64,000 bases of DNA from Dyadobacter sp. CY312 (GCF_021390535.1 NZ_JAJUXG010000011.1:1-64000), one strand, 5' to 3'; shown: positions 6,601 through 16,370, counted from the first letter of the stretch. Notes: generated from the letters alone by a model not told the origin. A program made the numbers and translations.

Positions 6601-9378
6601 CTATTTGCCAAAATTCAAATTCATCGTCGTGCCAATTCGGAACGCGGTGTTTTTGTATTTGAATCCTTCAAAACTATTTACAACTTCCAAACGCAGGGGA
6701 AACCGGATTCCAATATCCAACGCATATCCCAATTCTCCGTAGTGGTCAGAATAGGGAGTAGCGAGGTAATTCACGAAGAAATTTTCTTTAATTCCCATAA
6801 TCCGGAACCAGGTAATTTGCGTTAGCAAAAACTGGCGTAACTCTGCCAGAGCGTGCGCCTCTACGAATCGCTCTGCGGTACTGAATCTGTAATAATCAAG
6901 CATTCTGAAAGTACCCACCGGATCTCCATATTGGAAGAAAAACCGGTTTCCAGCAAAATGCTCAAAATCAGGAAATTCTACCGAATCATTATTCAGGAAT
7001 GCGCCTGCCGCTACTTTGTAACTCAATTTGCTTCTAACACCGGTTTCAAAACCGTGCGCTATACCAACTTTCAGGAAATCGAAATCCACATCACTCCCAA
7101 AAATCCGGAAACCTCTGCGGTAATCAGCAAAGAGCCTAGGGGAATCGTCATTGTAAAAACTCGTTTTCCCTTTACTGATCTTGTATTTCTGCCAGGGTTT
7201 GTATGAGGCCGACACGCCAACCGTTAATGCACGGTTTTGCTTCATTTGACGGGAATTTTCATTTGTGGGCAACTCTTCGTTAAAAGGAGCATTAGAGGTA
7301 AATTCCCTTCTTTTCCAGTCAATCCAGCGGTACGGGTCAGTGTTCCCCAAATTCCGAAGTGGTGAACGGTCGGCGTATTCTATGTTCGCTTTTAATTCAA
7401 AATGATCGTTTTCACGTTTCGTTTTGAAGTCAATCCTTCCAAAATTCTTTTGATAGAGTTTGATAAAATTCTGCTCCAATAATAATGTAGTAAGGCTATT
7501 CAGAATCGGATGAAATGGATTCTCCGCATTAAACTGCGAAACCGTCTGACCGCCAGATATATTGATTACACTCCGTTTCCAATTGTAGTCGACACCGCCG
7601 GTTGCCATGATTTTATTTCTTGCAAAAGAATATCGGGTAAGTCCGTTGATGGACAAACTGTTACGCTCCCTGGTCGACGTCCGTTTTATTCCTGCTGACG
7701 AGAGCTCGATCTGTTCCAGATTCTTACCCTTTTGCCCACCTTTTTCATATTTCAGTCTAAAGCCTCCTCCATTGAGCACAATGCCTTCCACCGTATTTGC
7801 TGAGAGCCCTAAAAGCGGACTCACATACTGCAGTTGCCAAGGACTTTTCTTGCCAAAACTGAATGTATATCCGGTTAAAACATTGCCCAGTACGCTTCTC
7901 GCTCCACTTCCTTTTTTTATTTTCGAAGAATCCGACTTTGAAACTTTGAGACTATCCCGCTGCCCTTTTGTTCCCTGCTGAATCACAATGATGCTGTCCA
8001 GGCGCGTGTAACTTTTAACCTCAGCCACAGTCAAAGGCACCGTCCGGATCGAATCCCAGAATGCCATGCTGCGCTTACCCGCCAGCGAATCTACAATGGT
8101 CGAATCTTTTCTGGTGAAGTTCAGGTCAACATCTTCCCCTTTTTCCTTCTTTTCTTTCAGCTCTTTTTTCTCATATTCCTTCATTATTTTACGAAGGTTT
8201 TTTGCAGAAAATTCCTTTTGCTTATTGACCACCGCTTCCAGATCTCCGCTCTTTATTTCACGATTGGACAGTTTCACACGCCTGGCATCCTCTTTGTCCT
8301 TTTTGGGGTCCAAGACTACAATATCAGGCTGGAATGCAGGATTGACTTTCAGTTTTGAGAATGTTTGCGAGATCACCAAATCACCCTTCCCTTTCAATCC
8401 ATATATCCCGCCTTGTACATGAAACTGCTGATTTACAGGCATCCATACATTTTGCACCGGACTATAAACCTGTTTGATACCAATATTAAAACCCGTGTTA
8501 ACCGTTTCCAGATCAAGGCTATAAATACTCCATTCGCCTTCGATGATGTGGATCGTACCGCGGTAAACTCCCTCGCCATAGGAGCGTGGAATGACCTTTA
8601 TTTTATTAACCTCAATCCCGTTTTCCCTGAACGCGCCCAGATATTCAAATTTGTAATATCCGAAAGCCTTGGGCGACAATGGTGAAACGGCATTCACTAC
8701 CTCAGGCTGATAAAAGCTTGTGAGGAAATAAGCGTTTGCATTGGCGAAGTTTTTATCCTGACTGTTTCTGGCTGCAATCACCCTTTGCTTGTAAGAATTG
8801 GGCTGGTTAAAAGTTACTTCCGATACACTCTCATTCAGTATCGGCACTCCTTTCTTGAAGTTAGACTCTTTCTCAATCTCTTTTAATTCCTTTTTATACA
8901 TGAATTCCAACGGAAGGTCCGTGATCACAAAGGACGATTTGCTGTAAGCCTTTGCCGTGTAACTTTCTACCTGAAGGAAATGATAGCGGCTCTTGGCAAT
9001 AGCTCTCCGCATGATGGTATACGCCGGATCTTCATCCTTGCTGCCGATACGAACCTCGCCTAAGTTCAGCGCCTGCTCTTCCATCGTCACATCGAATGTT
9101 TGCATTTTATTTTCGATGGTGAATGCCTTCATACCGGTTTTAAAACCTAAATACTGAAATACGATTTCATAATATCCGGGTTTGAGATCGAGCTGATACC
9201 TGCCTTCTTCATTGGATATGGTTCCTATTTCGGTTCCTTTCACGGCGATGGCGGCAAACGGCAGCGGCTGACCACTTTTAGTTTTAACCATGCCTTTTAA
9301 TCCTGAAATGGACTGAGCGGAACTATCGACAGAAAAAGCAAAGAAAATGGCAATGATTAAAAAGTAATGTCTGAACAT
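6601..9378 (-). CDS. DUF5686 / CarboxypepD_reg-like outer-membrane protein
   Basis: A 925-residue exported protein. A signal peptide (residues 1-21, ending SSAQS) is followed by a carboxypeptidase-regulatory-like beta sandwich (about 25-110, with SGLKGMVKTKSGQPLPFA), the common N-terminal module of Bacteroidota outer-membrane proteins. The remainder is DUF5686, with alternating polar and aromatic beta strands in the last 400 residues that suggest an outer-membrane barrel ending in a phenylalanine-rich strand. There is no TonB plug domain, so it is not a classical TonB-dependent receptor. Function unknown. A charged coiled region (KKELKEKKEKGED) lies near residue 395. Confidence 0.82.
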   Translation of the reverse strand: MFRHYFLIIAIFFAFSVDSSAQSISGLKGMVKTKSGQPLPFAAIAVKGTEIGTISNEEGRYQLDLKPGYYEIVFQYLGFKTGMKAFTIENKMQTFDVTMEEQALNLGEVRIGSKDEDPAYTIMRRAIAKSRYHFLQVESYTAKAYSKSSFVITDLPLEFMYKKELKEIEKESNFKKGVPILNESVSEVTFNQPNSYKQRVIAARNSQDKNFANANAYFLTSFYQPEVVNAVSPLSPKAFGYYKFEYLGAFRENGIEVNKIKVIPRSYGEGVYRGTIHIIEGEWSIYSLDLETVNTGFNIGIKQVYSPVQNVWMPVNQQFHVQGGIYGLKGKGDLVISQTFSKLKVNPAFQPDIVVLDPKKDKEDARRVKLSNREIKSGDLEAVVNKQKEFSAKNLRKIMKEYEKKELKEKKEKGEDVDLNFTRKDSTIVDSLAGKRSMAFWDSIRTVPLTVAEVKSYTRLDSIIVIQQGTKGQRDSLKVSKSDSSKIKKGSGARSVLGNVLTGYTFSFGKKSPWQLQYVSPLLGLSANTVEGIVLNGGGFRLKYEKGGQKGKNLEQIELSSAGIKRTSTRERNSLSINGLTRYSFARNKIMATGGVDYNWKRSVINISGGQTVSQFNAENPFHPILNSLTTLLLEQNFIKLYQKNFGRIDFKTKRENDHFELKANIEYADRSPLRNLGNTDPYRWIDWKRREFTSNAPFNEELPTNENSRQMKQNRALTVGVSASYKPWQKYKISKGKTSFYNDDSPRLFADYRRGFRIFGSDVDFDFLKVGIAHGFETGVRSKLSYKVAAGAFLNNDSVEFPDFEHFAGNRFFFQYGDPVGTFRMLDYYRFSTAERFVEAHALAELRQFLLTQITWFRIMGIKENFFVNYLATPYSDHYGELGYALDIGIRFPLRLEVVNSFEGFKYKNTAFRIGTTMNLNFGK

Positions 9379-9410
9379 ATTGGTGGTATGTATTGATCAG
9401 GTGCTAAATT

Positions 9411-9451
9411 AAAAAAATCCCTGTTTTATCAGGATGAATAAAACAGGGATT
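9411..9451 (-). terminator. Intrinsic terminator for the 168-aa gene
   Basis: The 14-bp inverted repeat AATCCCTGTTTTAT / ATAAAACAGGGATT has an 8-nt loop. On the minus strand it is followed by T7. It ends transcription from the gene whose stop is at 9519, just before the DUF5686 start. Confidence 0.8.
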
Positions 9452-9518
9452 GGGTTGCACCGCTAACCAAAAGTAGGTGAAATAATACCATTCCAGTAAC
9501 AATAGCCAGAAAACCTGG

Positions 9519-10025
9519 TTACATGGTTTTAGCTTTAATAAGGATATATTCAATCTTTCCGTCGCGGTTAAAAGCAGATATCTGGGAGTATTTTTGATAG
9601 TTATCCCATTGCTTCAATTCCTGGTTATCGATGGTTGGTTTGATGTTTTCTTTGAGATCAAGCAAGCCGAGTATCACCCTGTCTTCAAAGTTGTAATCCG
9701 TGAGTTTGTTGATCATAATGCGATCGGCTATTTCGTTCATATAGATGATCTCAACTTTTCCTTCCTTATAACTCATTTTAGGGCATTTCTCGCAATTTGC
9801 ACGATCGTCGCGGAAATAGCTGAGCAGCTCGCCTTTGCCCAGTACTGCCTCCACTTCCTGCTGGCTTCGGAATGCTACTTTTGAAAGCTCCATTTCTACC
9901 ACAACCGGGGCATTTTCATCATGATCTTTCAAAACATAAAATTTTACAAAAATGGCCAGAAGGATTACTGCAATCACCAGCATTCTCCAATTATACCATT
10001 TCCTTTTAAACGTAGCGTTTTCCAT
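9519..10025 (-). CDS. Membrane-anchored hypothetical protein
   Basis: A 168-residue protein with one N-terminal transmembrane helix (about residues 13-33) and a C-terminal domain that should lie in the periplasm. A CEKCP stretch near residue 78 contains two cysteines spaced like a metal or redox site, but no known thioredoxin or zinc-finger context is visible. I do not recognise the family. It is monocistronic, ends in its own terminator, and is divergent from endonuclease V with 96 bp between start codons. Confidence 0.6.
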   Translation of the reverse strand: MENATFKRKWYNWRMLVIAVILLAIFVKFYVLKDHDENAPVVVEMELSKVAFRSQQEVEAVLGKGELLSYFRDDRANCEKCPKMSYKEGKVEIIYMNEIADRIMINKLTDYNFEDRVILGLLDLKENIKPTIDNQELKQWDNYQKYSQISAFNRDGKIEYILIKAKTM

Positions 10026-10121
10026 TAGAGTGGTTCGATTTTTTAGGTATGATTAATAAGGACCTTCATAAGAATATCATGCCACGGATCGGTCTGCGAA
10101 CTTTATTTACTATCTTAGAAC

Positions 10122-10844
10122 ATGGACACGCCTATATCGCACTACAACGATCTCAATATTACAGAAGCCACCAGTTTACAAAATGTGCTGAGAAAAAAGC
10201 TCGACTTACGACCTATGAGTCAGCCGGTAAGGACAATTGGCGGAGCAGATATTTCCTTAAATTTAAATAGCGATATTGTGTATGCAGGAATCGTTATTCT
10301 GGATTATGAATCCTTGCAGCCGATTGGATATTCATTGATCAAATCCACCAACACTTTTCCATATGTTCCCGGTTATCTCGCATTCCGGGAAATCCCGGCT
10401 ATTGTGAAGGCGTTCGAACAAATACCTGTAAGGCAACGTCCGGACTTGATTATGTTCGACGGCAATGGAATTCTCCACAGCCGCAGAATGGGCATTGCAT
10501 CGCACTTTGGTGTGCTCACTCAAACTGCAACTCTGGGTTGCGCCAAGAAAAAACTTGCAGGAAAATACGAAGAGCCCGAAAATCTGAAAGGAGCTTACAG
10601 CCCCGTAATTGACAAAAATGAAGTAATTGGCTTTGCTCTGCAGACCAAACTAAATGTAAAACCTGTTTTTATTTCTCCGGGAAACTTTATGAATCTGGAA
10701 GACAGCAGAGCCGTAACGCTTCACTGTATAAACAAACATCGCCTCCCTGAACCAACCAGGAAGGCGCATGAATTTGTGAACTTGTTCAGAACAGATGCAT
10801 TAAAGGAAGGTTATTTTGAAATTCCGAAAATGACACTGTTTTGA
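10122..10844 (+). CDS. nfi: Endonuclease V (deoxyinosine repair)
   Basis: A 240-residue endonuclease V, which nicks DNA (and in some species RNA) one base 3' of deaminated adenine (inosine). The acidic catalytic set is visible: D43 in GGADISLN, E90 in YVPGYLAFRE, and D113 in MFDGNGILHSRRMG. The tyrosine wedge motif PYVPGYLAFRE is intact. The C-terminus also retains the conserved SPGN segment. The length agrees with bacterial Nfi. The gene stands alone and faces the GH18 gene tail to tail with only 7 bp between stops. Confidence 0.92.
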   Translation: MDTPISHYNDLNITEATSLQNVLRKKLDLRPMSQPVRTIGGADISLNLNSDIVYAGIVILDYESLQPIGYSLIKSTNTFPYVPGYLAFREIPAIVKAFEQIPVRQRPDLIMFDGNGILHSRRMGIASHFGVLTQTATLGCAKKKLAGKYEEPENLKGAYSPVIDKNEVIGFALQTKLNVKPVFISPGNFMNLEDSRAVTLHCINKHRLPEPTRKAHEFVNLFRTDALKEGYFEIPKMTLF

Positions 10845-10851
10845 AAATGGC

Positions 10852-12000
10852 TTATTTGAGACCTTGGTCAATTGCGTTAAGCAAATATAGCTTTGGATCG
10901 GAATCGTACTCCCAGAACATCACACCGCCCATTTTGTTTTCCAGCACATACTTGCAGCGCTCCTTAATGGACTCTTCGTCTTCATAACTGATAATTTCTT
11001 TCGTTGTTTCATTAACCAGGTACGGTACTTTTGCAACATCGTCTCTGAAAGCCTTGTATCCTTTTTGGTTCACCAGACTATCCTTGATGAATGTATAACC
11101 TTTGAAATATTCCTGAGCTGACTGTTTTTGTCCCAAACCTTTTTCCAACTTGCCTGCAACGGTAAATTTCCGGCTGTAAAACGGAATACCCATCACAAGT
11201 TTTTCTACCGGAACCCCTGCCTTTACGAACGCTTTCACGGCAGCATCAGCCGATTTCTGTGTTTGATAAACATCCGTCGTGTAGATCGGGGCATGGTTTA
11301 CAACCGTATCGCCCTGAAAAAGGTCATAAGTCATCAGGTTCACATAGTCCAGATATTGCTGTGCTTTTCCCATTTCGGTAGCATCGAGGAACTCTACCCA
11401 GCCGGCAACCGCGGTAGTAAGCAATTTAGATTTCCCGCTATCCTTTTCGAGCACATCCAGTTCTTTACGAATCTCTTCGAACATCAGCGTGTAATTCTGC
11501 TTGTCTTCCGGGCGGAATACATTTCCTTCTTCTCCTGCCAGTGCAGGATATTCCCAATCAATATCAACCCCGTCCAGATTGTACTTTCTGATGATATCCA
11601 CAGAACTTTTTGCAAATACTTTCCGGGAGGAGTCAGTGAGAACGGCATCTGAAAAATTCTCACTCCACGCCCATCCGCCAACGGAAATCAAGATTTTCAA
11701 ATCTTCATTTTGCTGTTTCAGCAGGTTCAGTTTTCTGAAATTTGTGGAGTCTGTTTTTTCGTTTGTCAGGAAGGCTTCTCCGTTTTTAATATCAACAAAT
11801 GCGTAGTTAATATGGGTAAGCTTTTTAGCCTCAATGTTATCTACATCCAGCAGCCCGTGAAAACCACCCACGTAACCGATAACTACCGGTTTTGACTTCT
11901 CCGTTGCGCCACCCTCCTCCGACTTTTTGCAGCTGACAAATAGGAACAGAGAACAGGCACTAAATAAAAATGATAAGTAAAGGCCTTTAGGAGATCGCAT
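10852..12000 (-). CDS. GH18 chitinase-like lipoprotein
   Basis: A 382-residue protein with a lipoprotein signal (FLFVSCKK, cysteine near residue 24), so it is probably surface- or periplasm-anchored. The glycoside hydrolase family 18 signature DGVDIDWEYP is near residues 143-152. It carries the DxxDxDxE acid from which chitinases and endo-N-acetylglucosaminidases protonate the bond. SVGGW and MTYD segments at the expected barrel strands also fit. The length is that of a single catalytic domain with no carbohydrate-binding module. Substrate (chitin or glycoprotein glycans) cannot be decided from sequence. Confidence 0.88.
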   Translation of the reverse strand: MRSPKGLYLSFLFSACSLFLFVSCKKSEEGGATEKSKPVVIGYVGGFHGLLDVDNIEAKKLTHINYAFVDIKNGEAFLTNEKTDSTNFRKLNLLKQQNEDLKILISVGGWAWSENFSDAVLTDSSRKVFAKSSVDIIRKYNLDGVDIDWEYPALAGEEGNVFRPEDKQNYTLMFEEIRKELDVLEKDSGKSKLLTTAVAGWVEFLDATEMGKAQQYLDYVNLMTYDLFQGDTVVNHAPIYTTDVYQTQKSADAAVKAFVKAGVPVEKLVMGIPFYSRKFTVAGKLEKGLGQKQSAQEYFKGYTFIKDSLVNQKGYKAFRDDVAKVPYLVNETTKEIISYEDEESIKERCKYVLENKMGGVMFWEYDSDPKLYLLNAIDQGLK

Positions 12001-12104
12001 GGTTCAGGAATTTGGTGTAGGTAAATGACAGAATTGCCGCAAAATTAACAGCATCCCTGATGTTATCGCTTTACCTGCCCATTTTTCAGGATTAAAATCC
12101 CATA

Positions 12105-13004
12105 TCAGGCGCTGGTCACCACTTCCAGCTTTTCGATGATTTTGCTGATGTTAATTCCTTTTCCCAACACACCCTTAAAAAGATCACCTTTTTCTTCCAG
12201 TCGCCCAGGCATGTTTTGTATTGTAAAATCCGAAGGCCTTAGTCCGTGTTTTACTTCGTTCCATTCCAGCGGAGCCGATACCGTAGCGCCCGGTTTTGGC
12301 CTTACGCTGTATGCAGACGCAAGCGTCTGACCGATGCGATTTTGGAGATAGTCGATGTAAATCTGATTTTTTTTACGTTTGGAAAGCGACCTTTCCAAGG
12401 TTGTGAGTTTCGGCATCCTGTCGTGCACAATGGTAGCCAATACCTCGGCAAATCCGCGGCTTTCGTCGTATGTATATTTTTTATTAAAAGGAATGTATAC
12501 ATGAATCCCGCTCGCACCCGACGTTTTACAGTAACCATCCATTCCGGTTTCATCCAGAATGTCCTTGATTACCAAGGCAACATCGACAACGTCGTCGAAC
12601 GTATTTTTATCCGAAGGGTCGATATCCATCACGATGTAATCCGGATGATCAATTTTGCTGATCGTAGAGTTCCAGGGATTCATTTCTATACAACCCAGAT
12701 TCCCAATGTAAAGCAGGCTCTCCAAATCGTTACACACCAGATAATTAACCATTTTATCGGTTGATTCAGAATAAATTTCTTTCGTTTTAACCCACTTTGG
12801 CGCATCGTCCCCTGCGTCTTTATGGAAAAATCCTTTTTCTTCAATACCGTTTGGGCTCCTGAATAGCGACAGTGGACGATTTTTCAGGTATGGTAAAATA
12901 TAGGGTGCCACCTTGCTGTAATATTCCAGCATATCACCTTTTGTGATGCCTTCTTTGGGCCAGTAAATCTTGTCCAGATTGGTCAGTTCTGCTTGCTTTT
13001 TCAT
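12105..13004 (-). CDS. ligD: LigD polymerase domain protein (end joining)
   Basis: A 299-residue stand-alone version of the LigD primase-polymerase (POL) domain, which adds nucleotides, often ribonucleotides, at double-strand break ends. The metal-binding DID triad lies at residues 127-129 (YIVMDIDPSD), and the family motifs YWPKEGITKGD (about 14-24) and TSGASGIHVYIP (about 160-171) are intact. It is the last gene of ku-ligD(PE)-ligD(POL), with an ATGA overlap to the gene before it. In most LigD proteins PE, POL and ATP-dependent ligase domains are fused. Here they are split and no ligase domain follows. Confidence 0.9.
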   Translation of the reverse strand: MKKQAELTNLDKIYWPKEGITKGDMLEYYSKVAPYILPYLKNRPLSLFRSPNGIEEKGFFHKDAGDDAPKWVKTKEIYSESTDKMVNYLVCNDLESLLYIGNLGCIEMNPWNSTISKIDHPDYIVMDIDPSDKNTFDDVVDVALVIKDILDETGMDGYCKTSGASGIHVYIPFNKKYTYDESRGFAEVLATIVHDRMPKLTTLERSLSKRKKNQIYIDYLQNRIGQTLASAYSVRPKPGATVSAPLEWNEVKHGLRPSDFTIQNMPGRLEEKGDLFKGVLGKGINISKIIEKLEVVTSA

Positions 13005-13540
13005 GATTTTCTGTGTTTTTCAATGTCATACTTTTTATCAAATGCATATTCGTCTTTATGTTTGATAAGAAGCCAGTTATCACCTTCCTGTTTGAATTTG
13101 ACCAGAACAAAACCACCTTCCAGTTTTTTGCCTTTAAGAAAAATTTTCAACTCACCTTTTTTGAGTGCTGCAAGCGCCTGTTTTTCAGTCAGCTTTTCCA
13201 GGTTTTCATCCACAGGAAAGTATTTACCTTCATCCCAAACCTCCACTTCTCCTGCACCATAATTCCCCTCAGGTATTGTACCGGCAAAATCAATGTAACT
13301 CACCGGATGATCTTCCACCATCACAGCGAGCCTCTTGTCCGTCGGATTCATAGAAGGCCCTTTCGGCACTGCCCAGCTTTTGAGAACGCCGTCGAGTTCG
13401 AGCCTGAAATCGTAATGCAGCCTGGTAGCGTCGTGGCGTTGCACTACAAAGCGGAACTGATTCTCCTTCTCTCCTTTCCCTTTCGGCTCGGGCGTATCCT
13501 TAAAATCACGCTTTTTGTTGTAGGTGGTAAGTGCTGTCAT
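13001..13540 (-). CDS. LigD 3'-phosphoesterase domain protein
   Basis: A 179-residue stand-alone phosphoesterase (PE) domain, which trims 3' ends to ligatable hydroxyls during non-homologous end joining. The active-site cluster is visible: H36 in RHDATRLHYDFRLELDG, H42 and D44 in the same segment, and H78 in VEDHP. It overlaps ku upstream by an ATGA (13537-13540) and the POL gene downstream by another ATGA (13001-13004), so the three proteins should be translated together. Its charged N-terminus (residues 1-28) is flexible. Confidence 0.9.
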   Translation of the reverse strand: MTALTTYNKKRDFKDTPEPKGKGEKENQFRFVVQRHDATRLHYDFRLELDGVLKSWAVPKGPSMNPTDKRLAVMVEDHPVSYIDFAGTIPEGNYGAGEVEVWDEGKYFPVDENLEKLTEKQALAALKKGELKIFLKGKKLEGGFVLVKFKQEGDNWLLIKHKDEYAFDKKYDIEKHRKS

Positions 13541-14310
13541 GACGCTTTCCGTTTAGAAGAATTAAGACTTTCTTTTAACTGAGCCATCAGATCCCGGCTT
13601 TTGGAATGTACGATCTCCATTTTAGGCGTTTTGGTTTTTTTGCCCTTAGCCTTGGCCATGATCAGCTTCAAGAGCTTTTCATTGTAGGTATCCTTATAGC
13701 GACCGATGTCAAACTCAGTTGTGAGTGATTCGATGAGCTGTACCGCCATCTTCATTTCTGCTGGTTTGATCTTTACGTTCGGAACGTTCAGTTCTTCCGT
13801 ATCCCTGATCTCTTCCTGAAAGCGTATTTTGTTCAGTATCAATAGATCACCCTGAGGTTTTATCAGAACCAAACTTTCTCTGTTTCTGAGCACATAGCTG
13901 CCAAGGCCAGCTTTTTTGGTTTCTTTTAATGCGTCGCGTAGCAGCGCATATGGCTTCCCTCCCGATTTTTCGGGTTGAAGATAATATGGTGTTTCGTAGT
14001 AGATGCTGTCAATTTCCTTTTCATCAACAAACTCGGTAATCTCGATCAGCCTGGTTTTTTCGGGACTTGCCTTTTCGAAATCGTCGTCGTCCAGCACCAC
14101 GTATTTATCGTCAATTTTGTAGCCTTTCACGATGTCCTCCCAGGCTACTTCTTTGCCTGTTGCTGCATTCACGCGTTGGTATTTGATGTTTGCACTGTCA
14201 TTCTTATCAAGCATATCAAGATCGAGCTCACTCGCCTGAACCGCGCTGAAAAGTTTCACCGGGATGTTAACAAGGCCGAATCCAATGGCCCCAGTCCATA
14301 TTGCTCTCAT
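13537..14310 (-). CDS. ku: Ku end-binding protein
   Basis: A bacterial Ku homodimer subunit that encircles DNA ends and recruits LigD. The start MRAIWTGAIGFGLVNIPVKL is the family's typical N-terminus, so I chose the ATG at 14310 over an upstream in-frame GTG at 14334. The core is followed by a lysine-rich C-terminal tail (KAKGKKTKTPK and SSKRKAS), which in other Ku proteins binds DNA or LigD. It is first in a three-gene operon with ATGA overlaps. Length (257 residues) is normal. Confidence 0.92.
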   Translation of the reverse strand: MRAIWTGAIGFGLVNIPVKLFSAVQASELDLDMLDKNDSANIKYQRVNAATGKEVAWEDIVKGYKIDDKYVVLDDDDFEKASPEKTRLIEITEFVDEKEIDSIYYETPYYLQPEKSGGKPYALLRDALKETKKAGLGSYVLRNRESLVLIKPQGDLLILNKIRFQEEIRDTEELNVPNVKIKPAEMKMAVQLIESLTTEFDIGRYKDTYNEKLLKLIMAKAKGKKTKTPKMEIVHSKSRDLMAQLKESLNSSKRKAS

Positions 14311-14361
14311 ATTTTTCGCTGTGTAGATCGCCACTAAATGTTACGGAATCAACACGTTAAA

Positions 14362-14507
14362 AATCCGTGCCGCGGAGGAATAAGAAAGATTGCCACTGAT
14401 GCACGGATGGTCACGAATGGTTATTATTTCGGAATCCACTTAGAAAATTATGTAGCAGTTAAATCCTGTCTACAAAAATATTCGTAAAAAATTCGTGCAT
14501 CCGCGGC
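14362..14507. repeat. Imperfect inverted repeat upstream of ku
   Basis: GCCACTGATGCACGGATGG (from 14392) and the inverted ATTCGTGCATCCGCGGC (14491-14507) pair imperfectly, and a third related piece, AAATCCGTGCCGCGG, lies at 14362-14376. Strings of this kind (CACGGATG..CACGAAT) are, as I recall, dispersed in many bacterial genomes. It fills the 200 bp between the ku start and the response-regulator stop and may act as a hairpin for either unit. Confidence 0.5.
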
Positions 14508-14512
14508 AAAAT

Positions 14513-15265
14513 TTATTGCCCCAGCCAGTTTTTAAACGGACCAGTTTTTTCGCGGCTCACCAGGATATCATTGTCTGTGGAGTTCTCCAGATGAATTTTC
14601 AGGCGGCTGTTGGAATAAGTGAATACCTCTTTAATCGCAGAAACAGAGGTAATGTATTTGCGATTTAAACGAAAGAAAGACCCGGGATCAAGCATGTCTT
14701 CAACTTCGTCGAGGGTGTAATCGATAACATATTTCTTACCCTGCCTGGTTTGCAGCAGTGAAACTTTATCCTCGCTGAAAAAGAATGCTATCTCCTGAAC
14801 GTCCACGGTTTGAATACGCTCGCCTTGTTTTACGAGAAATCTGCTTTTGTAAGTTTTGTGAGCAGGTTGCAATAAGTTTCTGATCTGATCAATACTGAAA
14901 ACCGTTTCCTTTTTACCTGCTTTAAACTTGGCAATAGCTTGTTGCAATTCATCCGGATCGATCGGTTTCAACAGGTAATCAATACTGTTAAGTTTAAATG
15001 CCTTGATTGCGTATTGGTCATAGGCGGTGCAGAATATAATGGGCGCTCTGACTTTTACCTTGTCAAATATTTCAAAACTGATTCCGTCAGCAAGTTGTAT
15101 GTCCAGGAAAATCAGGTCCGGTTCAGGATTGCTTTGAAGCCAGTCCACAGAAGATGTGATGGTGTCCAGATTACCAAAGATCTGAGCTTCCGGCAAATGC
15201 GTTTTAATCAATGTGATCAGGCGTTTGGCGGCAAGGTTTTCGTCCTCTATGATTAAGATTTTCAT
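14513..15265 (-). CDS. LytTR-family response regulator
   Basis: A 250-residue regulator. The receiver domain (about 1-120) has acidic residues EDE at 7-9, the phosphoacceptor aspartate in LIFLDIQLADG near residue 55, and K in LLKPID. A LytTR DNA-binding domain (about 145-248) follows, with FFRLNRKYITS, the usual core. Proteins of this type bind 9-bp direct repeats about 21-22 bp apart. It is second in an operon with the kinase, 25 bp downstream of it. Regulated genes are unknown. Confidence 0.92.
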   Translation of the reverse strand: MKILIIEDENLAAKRLITLIKTHLPEAQIFGNLDTITSSVDWLQSNPEPDLIFLDIQLADGISFEIFDKVKVRAPIIFCTAYDQYAIKAFKLNSIDYLLKPIDPDELQQAIAKFKAGKKETVFSIDQIRNLLQPAHKTYKSRFLVKQGERIQTVDVQEIAFFFSEDKVSLLQTRQGKKYVIDYTLDEVEDMLDPGSFFRLNRKYITSVSAIKEVFTYSNSRLKIHLENSTDNDILVSREKTGPFKNWLGQ

Positions 15266-15290
15266 GTTTTCCAGCGATGAGTACTTTGGC

Positions 15291-16370
15291 TTAGTTCATT
15301 TTCAACAGTGGCAAACTTACTTCAAAATATGCTCCATCCTCTTTAACCATCATGTTTTGGTTACTCAACAACGCATACCGTTTGTGAATGTTTGCCAGAC
15401 CTATTCCGGCAGATTCCCCGGGCATACTGCTTTTGCTCTGAAGATTATTCTTTACAACCAGCACGTCATCTTTCACGAATATGTCAACCTTCAAAGGATT
15501 GGCTTTTGATGCAACATTGTGTTTAATGGCGTTCTCGAGTAATAGTTGTAAGGACAACGGCGGCAGAAAACCAGTGGCATCTTTATCAATGGAAATCGTG
15601 TATTGAAGTCCTTCCTCAAACCGTATCTTTTGAAGTGCAAGGTAGTTCTCAGCAAATTCCGATTCCTTTGCCAGCGGCACGAGTTCCTCATGCTGCACAT
15701 CCAGCACATATCGGTAAATCTTAGACAACTGACTTATGAACTTTGCCGCTGTATCCGGATTGTCGTAAACAAGATTGCTGAGAACGTTCAGGGAATTGAA
15801 CAAAAAATGCGGATTCAGCTGATCTTTAAGTGACTGATATTGCTGCGCATAACGCTCTGTCTTCAACTGTTCCGCTTCTATTGCTGCTTTGCGCCATTCT
15901 ACCAAAAACGAGCGACTGATCAGAATGGCACTGATGATAAACGCAAGGATCATCGGCAATTTGGTATCTTGAACCAACAGCTTCCATGGCAACGTCTCGA
16001 GTGTGTATCTTGGCCTGATCCACACCACGAAAATGACTATAAGTGCGTACGACACACAAAACGCATAAACCATATATGCCACCGTTTCGAACACCAGACG
16101 TTTTGCCGGAAAATGTATCCAGGGCATTCGTTTGTCGAAATAATCCTCAGCAACAGATCCACCATAACTCAGTGCTGATGACAGAAGGAAAGTAAGCAGA
16201 AGACTATCCCATATTTTTTTAAATCCTTCAACACTCGTAAAACAGGCGGGACAAAAACTGAATGCAAGCACAAACGAGATTACTAAATTGACTCCTATAA
16301 AACCCGGGGAGAAATTCCAGAATTTGTTTGGGGTGTTATCTTTAAGGCCGGATCCAATCATTTGTTTCAT
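15291..16370 (-). CDS. LytS-type sensor histidine kinase
   Basis: A 359-residue kinase with about four membrane helices in the first 150 residues and no large periplasmic domain. A short coiled segment precedes the His_kinase (PF06580) motif LNPHFLFNSLNVLSNLV, whose histidine is the phosphorylation site. The ATP-binding lid follows as LLLENAIKHN (N box) and GIGLANIHKRY (G box). It transfers phosphate to the LytTR regulator encoded 25 bp downstream. A pair of palindromic direct repeats lies just upstream of its start, suggesting autoregulation. Confidence 0.92.
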   Translation of the reverse strand: MKQMIGSGLKDNTPNKFWNFSPGFIGVNLVISFVLAFSFCPACFTSVEGFKKIWDSLLLTFLLSSALSYGGSVAEDYFDKRMPWIHFPAKRLVFETVAYMVYAFCVSYALIVIFVVWIRPRYTLETLPWKLLVQDTKLPMILAFIISAILISRSFLVEWRKAAIEAEQLKTERYAQQYQSLKDQLNPHFLFNSLNVLSNLVYDNPDTAAKFISQLSKIYRYVLDVQHEELVPLAKESEFAENYLALQKIRFEEGLQYTISIDKDATGFLPPLSLQLLLENAIKHNVASKANPLKVDIFVKDDVLVVKNNLQSKSSMPGESAGIGLANIHKRYALLSNQNMMVKEDGAYFEVSLPLLKMN

